A DNA stretch of 64,000 nt, from positions 2,232,001 through 2,296,000 of the forward strand of contig OZ240665.1 of the NCBI GenBank assembly GCA_965198565.1. The letters run 5' to 3'. The DNA comes from LMUY01 sp965198565 (lineage in GTDB: Bacteria > Pseudomonadota > Alphaproteobacteria > Acetobacterales > Acetobacteraceae). The position numbers and the translations under genes are program-made. The notes under the pieces are model-generated. The model was not told the DNA's origin. It did no database searches and saw nothing but the letters and a program-made list of their open reading frames with translations. Positions 60,491 to 64,000 of this stretch are shown in pieces (within the stretch, counting starts at the first letter, position 1; each line of letters opens with the position of its first letter).

Positions 60491-62398
60491 TCAGGTCACC
60501 GTCACGATCTTCACGCCGGCTCCCAGCAGCAGGTTGTAGAGGCTGTTGATCGCCAGGCGCGCGCCGCGCTGCGCGCAGTAGGTGAATAGGACACGTTGCT
60601 TGGCGCGGGTGAACGCCACGAAGAAGCCAGCGGTGGCTTCAGCTTGATCTTCAAAGAAGCTGCGCTTCCAGGCTGCGTCGTCCAACCCGACGAAAATCAC
60701 CGTGTGGTATTCGAGGCCCTTGCTCTTGTGGATCGTCATGAGCGGGACCGAGTGCACGCCCTCATAGGCGTCGAGCGTTGCTGTCCAGTCTCCGGAGCCG
60801 TGCGAGCAGGCGGCTAGGTGGACCGCCATGGCGTCCTCAATCTTGCCGAACCAACCGCCCTGCGAGTAGGCGGGGTGCGCGACGAGCAGGCGAACACGTC
60901 CTATGAAGTCGAGCGCGTCGCTGATGACGGCCTGTGCAGCCACATGGCTAGCAGGCGGCGCTGGGTAGCGCGCCTTTAGGGCCAAAGCGAACGCGTCGAG
61001 TTCGCGCGCGAAGCGGGCATGCGCGGTATTGTCGTCCGCAGCCATGCCGCGGAGAGAGCCGAGCGCGTCCTGGCACTCGGTCCAGAACCGACCAGCGCGC
61101 GGGGTCATGGCGAGGCGCAGGACCGACAAGACCAGATCGCTTGCTTCGTCGGCGAGCAGTTCCTGAACCATGACTTCGCCGACCTTCCCGGCCTCATTCC
61201 GAAGAGGGACCCCGGCAGCCTGAAAGGCGGGCTCGAGGACCGCAGCGTATCTGTCCGCCAGCTGTCGCACGAGCAGGACGAAATCGCGGGGTTGAAGATC
61301 GCGCTTCTTCATTTCCGATCGCACGAAGCCGGCGAGCTTTGCGGCCTCCGCCTGTGGCGTTTCGAAGTCGAGGATCGCACAACTGTCCCCCGTAATTGTC
61401 GCCTTCGCCTTAGAGATGGGCGGGACCGCTTTGGTGTCGAGCGCCTGAGCAAGCACATGCTGGATGCGGACCAGGTCGGGCGACGATCGATAGTTGTTCA
61501 GCAGCGGCGTGCGAAGGGCGGCGAAGTTCGCCTCCAACGCCTTAAACGGGTCTGACATCGCCATGGCCCAGCGCATGATCTGCTGCTTGTTGTCGCCGAC
61601 GGCCGTGACGATGACGTCGCTGCGCAGAAAGATTGTTCTGACCAGATCGTATTGCACCGGCGTCGTGTCCTGGAACTCATCCATGAACAGGTGTGAGTAT
61701 GTCAGCTGGAGGGCTTTGCGCGGAATGTGATTCAAACGAAGGAGAAGCTCCACGAGCCGGCCGATCATTGGGAAGGACAGGCGCGATTTCCTGCCGGCGC
61801 CGAGCGAAGATTGCCAAAATCGGTCGGCGGCCCATTGACCGACGGTCGGATTGGGCCAGCCATCCGCCGGTAGAGGAGCGCCAAACAGAAGCTGATGCTC
61901 GAACTGCTTGGTCCCAATGGCCTGGATATCGGCGTAGGTTCCAATCGCCGTCGGCGGCGCGCCCACCTGCTGAGAGAGAAAGCTCCGATAAAGGGTGTCG
62001 TTCGTCCACATGATCTCGTAATCAGGACGGGGTCGCCACCTCTCGGGAAGCGTCTGCCCAAAGCGATCGAGCAGGCCCTTGGCGAACGCATCGAACGTCA
62101 TCGAATCGAGGCGGCTCGCGTGCGCGCGGTGACAGCGCTGGCGCACACGGGCCGCAAGGTTGGTCGCCGCGTCGCGTTTGAAGCTGATTGCGAGAATGCG
62201 ACGCGGAGCAGGAGCCGCGCCCGTCTGGAGAAGGAACGCGGCGCGCTGAGCGAGGAGCTCGGTCTTGCCAGCGCCGGGGCCGGCAATGACCGAGCGGTTC
62301 TCGGTTGATCGGACGACCGTAATCGCGTTCGCTTCGAGCTCTTCGACTCCGATCGGACGCCAGTCCTCAGGCCGCACGCGGCGCGCTAGAACAACCAC
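60491..62398 (-). CDS. UvrD/PcrA-like helicase, Gabija GajB-type
   Basis: 635 residues from a GTG one base after the stop of the upstream nuclease gene. SF1 motifs: Walker A IAGPGAGKTELLAQRAA, ISFKRDAATNLAARVRQR, Walker B SHLFMDEFQDTTPVQYDL, TAVGDNKQQIMRWA, NYRSSPDLVR, TIHKSKGLEYHTVIFVGLDD, FFVAFTRAKQRVLFTY. Co-transcription with an OLD-family nuclease is the hallmark of class 2 OLD/Gabija anti-phage loci, in which the helicase activates or assists the nuclease. It is longer than the roughly 500 residues I recall for GajB. Confidence 0.85.
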   Translation of the reverse strand: MVVLARRVRPEDWRPIGVEELEANAITVVRSTENRSVIAGPGAGKTELLAQRAAFLLQTGAAPAPRRILAISFKRDAATNLAARVRQRCHRAHASRLDSMTFDAFAKGLLDRFGQTLPERWRPRPDYEIMWTNDTLYRSFLSQQVGAPPTAIGTYADIQAIGTKQFEHQLLFGAPLPADGWPNPTVGQWAADRFWQSSLGAGRKSRLSFPMIGRLVELLLRLNHIPRKALQLTYSHLFMDEFQDTTPVQYDLVRTIFLRSDVIVTAVGDNKQQIMRWAMAMSDPFKALEANFAALRTPLLNNYRSSPDLVRIQHVLAQALDTKAVPPISKAKATITGDSCAILDFETPQAEAAKLAGFVRSEMKKRDLQPRDFVLLVRQLADRYAAVLEPAFQAAGVPLRNEAGKVGEVMVQELLADEASDLVLSVLRLAMTPRAGRFWTECQDALGSLRGMAADDNTAHARFARELDAFALALKARYPAPPASHVAAQAVISDALDFIGRVRLLVAHPAYSQGGWFGKIEDAMAVHLAACSHGSGDWTATLDAYEGVHSVPLMTIHKSKGLEYHTVIFVGLDDAAWKRSFFEDQAEATAGFFVAFTRAKQRVLFTYCAQRGARLAINSLYNLLLGAGVKIVTVT

Positions 62399-62399
62399 C

Positions 62400-64000
62400 T
62401 CAGTCCCGCCGCAACTTTTCGGAAACGTGTTTTAGCAGCTCCTTGAGTCCAACCGGCATCTTTTTCTTAAGGTCCGACATCTTGATATGGGCGAGGGCTG
62501 CCAAATGGGTGGCTGGCTTGCTATGGGTTAGGAAGTGGTAGCGGTAGTCGCGCAGCAGTGGCGGACAGTCGGCGAAGTGCGTTTCGTACGCCGCAATGCC
62601 ATCACCTGCGCCGAGTACGGCTGTCGCGGCCTGCTCTGGGGTTGATTTCGGTCCGCCGCCCGCGGGGATAGTGGCGTTGTAAGCATCGGGGAAGGCTTTC
62701 AGCATCGCGAGATCGAGATCTAGCGGCGACGAGAAGAAGACACCGTGGGGTTTGAGGCTGTCGGCCCAGCCCTTTAAGTGCTTGACTTCATCCCAAGTAT
62801 GCATCTTTTCGAAATCCGCGTCAGAGAGCATGCCGCTGGTGGTCGCGAGAAGCTTGACCTTCGATATTCCGATATCCATCAAGTTTTGGATTGCAATTTT
62901 TACCCGTCCGAAGCCGCCACCATCGCGGCCAAGGTCCATATCGAGCAAGGTCGCGTACGGGATGCCGAGGTCGGTAAGGAGCCGCCAAAAGTGTTGCACG
63001 TGTCGGCCGCCGAGCGGGACAATCGCGACGAACGCGGGATCGATCAGCAGATCGAGCGCCTCCGCAAGGCGGGGCAGGACGATGCGTTCAGAGTCGCCCT
63101 CCACGAGCAGGACGAAGCGTGCGAAGTAGAGCTCCGGGTAGGCTACGATTGCGCCACGCACGAACTTGGCATCCTCACCGTCACCCTTTGGAAGCTTGAT
63201 CTTCTTGAGGGAAGAGGCGCGGGTCTCAGGCTCGCATCGGCAGTAGCGTACTTCACGGGGCTTCACGCGACTGAGCACGGCTGGCGAGTGGCTGGTGACG
63301 ATTGCTTGCGCCCCGCCTTCCTGGGTGAGCGAGCGGACCTGCTTGACGATGCGCGCCAGGAAGAACGGCGAGAGATGGTTCTCCGGCTCTTCCATTGCAA
63401 AGATGGTGATGGCCGGGATCGACAACTCGTCGTCCAAGAACCCCTCGACCTCGCCCGCGACAACCTTGCGCTCGAGATCAAAGACCGCAGACGCCAAAGC
63501 GAAATAGAAAAGCGACTGCTGCCCGTCGCTGAGCGCATCTAGGTTGCGCTCCTGACCGTCCGGACCCTGCTCAAAGATCACGGCGATCTGCCGGATCGCT
63601 TCCTCAAACCGACGGCTGACTAAACTGAGGCGTGGCTTGGTGTCCACTACCTCGTCGTGCATCTCAGCCCATCTTGTCTGGAGCGCCTCGCCGATCGACG
63701 CGATGGCGGCTTCCTCTTCGAAGGCAGCCGTAAGGCTTTCACCGGCTTTCTCAACCGCATCCTTAGTCTTCTTCGTCCACTCGATCGCGCGAAGCAGGCG
63801 GGCGGCAAGCGCGCCCGTGCTCGCCCGCACCTGGGTTGCCGCGTCTCGACTCGCGGGCGTGTAATAGAGCTGGACGAGCCCTCGGTCGGCGGGCGCAACG
63901 GGATGCTTTTTGTCATCAGGCGGTTCGGCATCAAGGCAATCGACCCAAAAGAGATCCTGCGACACCTCGCCGTCGGCGGTCTTGTCGTCCTCCCAACGTG
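62400..64000 (-). CDS. OLD-family ATPase/TOPRIM nuclease, Gabija GajA-type (5' partial)
   Basis: The frame is open to the window edge (EDDKTADGEVSQDLFWVDC), so the N-terminus with Walker A lies outside. About 530 residues are visible: the ABC-like signature LDALSDGQQSLFYFALASA, Walker B AITIFAMEEPENHLSPF, the switch IVTSHSPAVL, and then a TOPRIM domain (FVLLVEGDSERIVLPRLAEA, ATLLDMDLGRDGGGFGR). OLD nucleases use the TOPRIM acids for metal-dependent DNA cleavage under nucleotide control. The stop precedes the UvrD-like gene by one base, so the two form one unit. Confidence 0.85.
   Translation of the reverse strand, partial: RWEDDKTADGEVSQDLFWVDCLDAEPPDDKKHPVAPADRGLVQLYYTPASRDAATQVRASTGALAARLLRAIEWTKKTKDAVEKAGESLTAAFEEEAAIASIGEALQTRWAEMHDEVVDTKPRLSLVSRRFEEAIRQIAVIFEQGPDGQERNLDALSDGQQSLFYFALASAVFDLERKVVAGEVEGFLDDELSIPAITIFAMEEPENHLSPFFLARIVKQVRSLTQEGGAQAIVTSHSPAVLSRVKPREVRYCRCEPETRASSLKKIKLPKGDGEDAKFVRGAIVAYPELYFARFVLLVEGDSERIVLPRLAEALDLLIDPAFVAIVPLGGRHVQHFWRLLTDLGIPYATLLDMDLGRDGGGFGRVKIAIQNLMDIGISKVKLLATTSGMLSDADFEKMHTWDEVKHLKGWADSLKPHGVFFSSPLDLDLAMLKAFPDAYNATIPAGGGPKSTPEQAATAVLGAGDGIAAYETHFADCPPLLRDYRYHFLTHSKPATHLAALAHIKMSDLKKKMPVGLKELLKHVSEKLRRD

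Overview
The window is high-GC DNA from an alphaproteobacterium. A Rhodospirillales/Acetobacteraceae-type host is my best guess. It rests on a chemotaxis operon in Caulobacter-like gene order, a Hint-domain surface protein, the base composition and the family flavour of the transposases; no rRNA or other taxonomic marker is present. The left half (1-29.8 kb) looks like ordinary chromosome carrying one large defence-type gene. The right half (29.8-60.4 kb) is heavily reworked by insertion sequences, and the window ends inside a second defence locus.

Layout. 1-5.4 kb: two forward envelope genes that share a C-terminal domain, facing a four-gene reverse operon of envelope proteins (OmpA-like lipoprotein, glycine-zipper lipoprotein, small lipoprotein, LprI/peptidoglycan-binding protein). 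5.4-14.1 kb: a gene-poor stretch, a small putative HTH protein behind a GTCCCA/TGGGAC inverted repeat, a very large helicase-nuclease of the DUF4011/helicase/Vsr-like architecture (probable anti-phage protein), two tiny ORFs and tRNA-Thr(CGU). 14.2-21.8 kb: pqiABC, a large PLP-dependent decarboxylase, a double cold-shock-domain protein with a clear terminator, and a SOUL-type lipoprotein. 22.2-29.8 kb: an eleven-gene translationally coupled chemotaxis operon (STAS, cheY, cheA, cheW, cheR, cheB, cheY2, cheD, cheU-like, a pseudo-receiver with a FliM-N-like tail, a CheE-like pseudo-Hpt protein).

29.8-39.1 kb: IS66 and IS630 scraps, an intact IS21-family element (A, copy 1), then a recD2-type helicase gene that has lost its 5' end, is split by a second IS21-family element (B, with an exact 8-bp target duplication) and carries a frameshift; topB follows in convergent orientation. 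39.5-51.1 kb: a protein with four Hcp-like tandem repeats and a Hint domain, a MocR-type regulator lacking its PLP lysine and fused to MOSC and rubredoxin-like domains, and the urtABCDE urea/amide ABC transporter, with a candidate MocR operator in the divergent promoter region. 51.8-59.8 kb: nested remnants (integrase, IS1182, IS3, IS21-C, IS21-A copy 2, diverged IS21-A') and a DUF4279 gene. 60.3 kb: a 98-bp MITE-like element. 60.5-64 kb: a UvrD-like helicase and an OLD-family ATPase/TOPRIM nuclease, a Gabija-type pair, the latter cut by the window edge.

Functional threads. The che genes overlap by 1-31 bases almost throughout and act as one chemosensory unit, but no receptor gene lies in the window. 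The urt genes are likewise coupled by start/stop overlaps. The most unusual items are the Q-for-K MocR-MOSC-rubredoxin fusion, the pseudo-receiver ending in a FliM-like peptide, the tandem Hcp-like/Hint protein, and the two defence loci.
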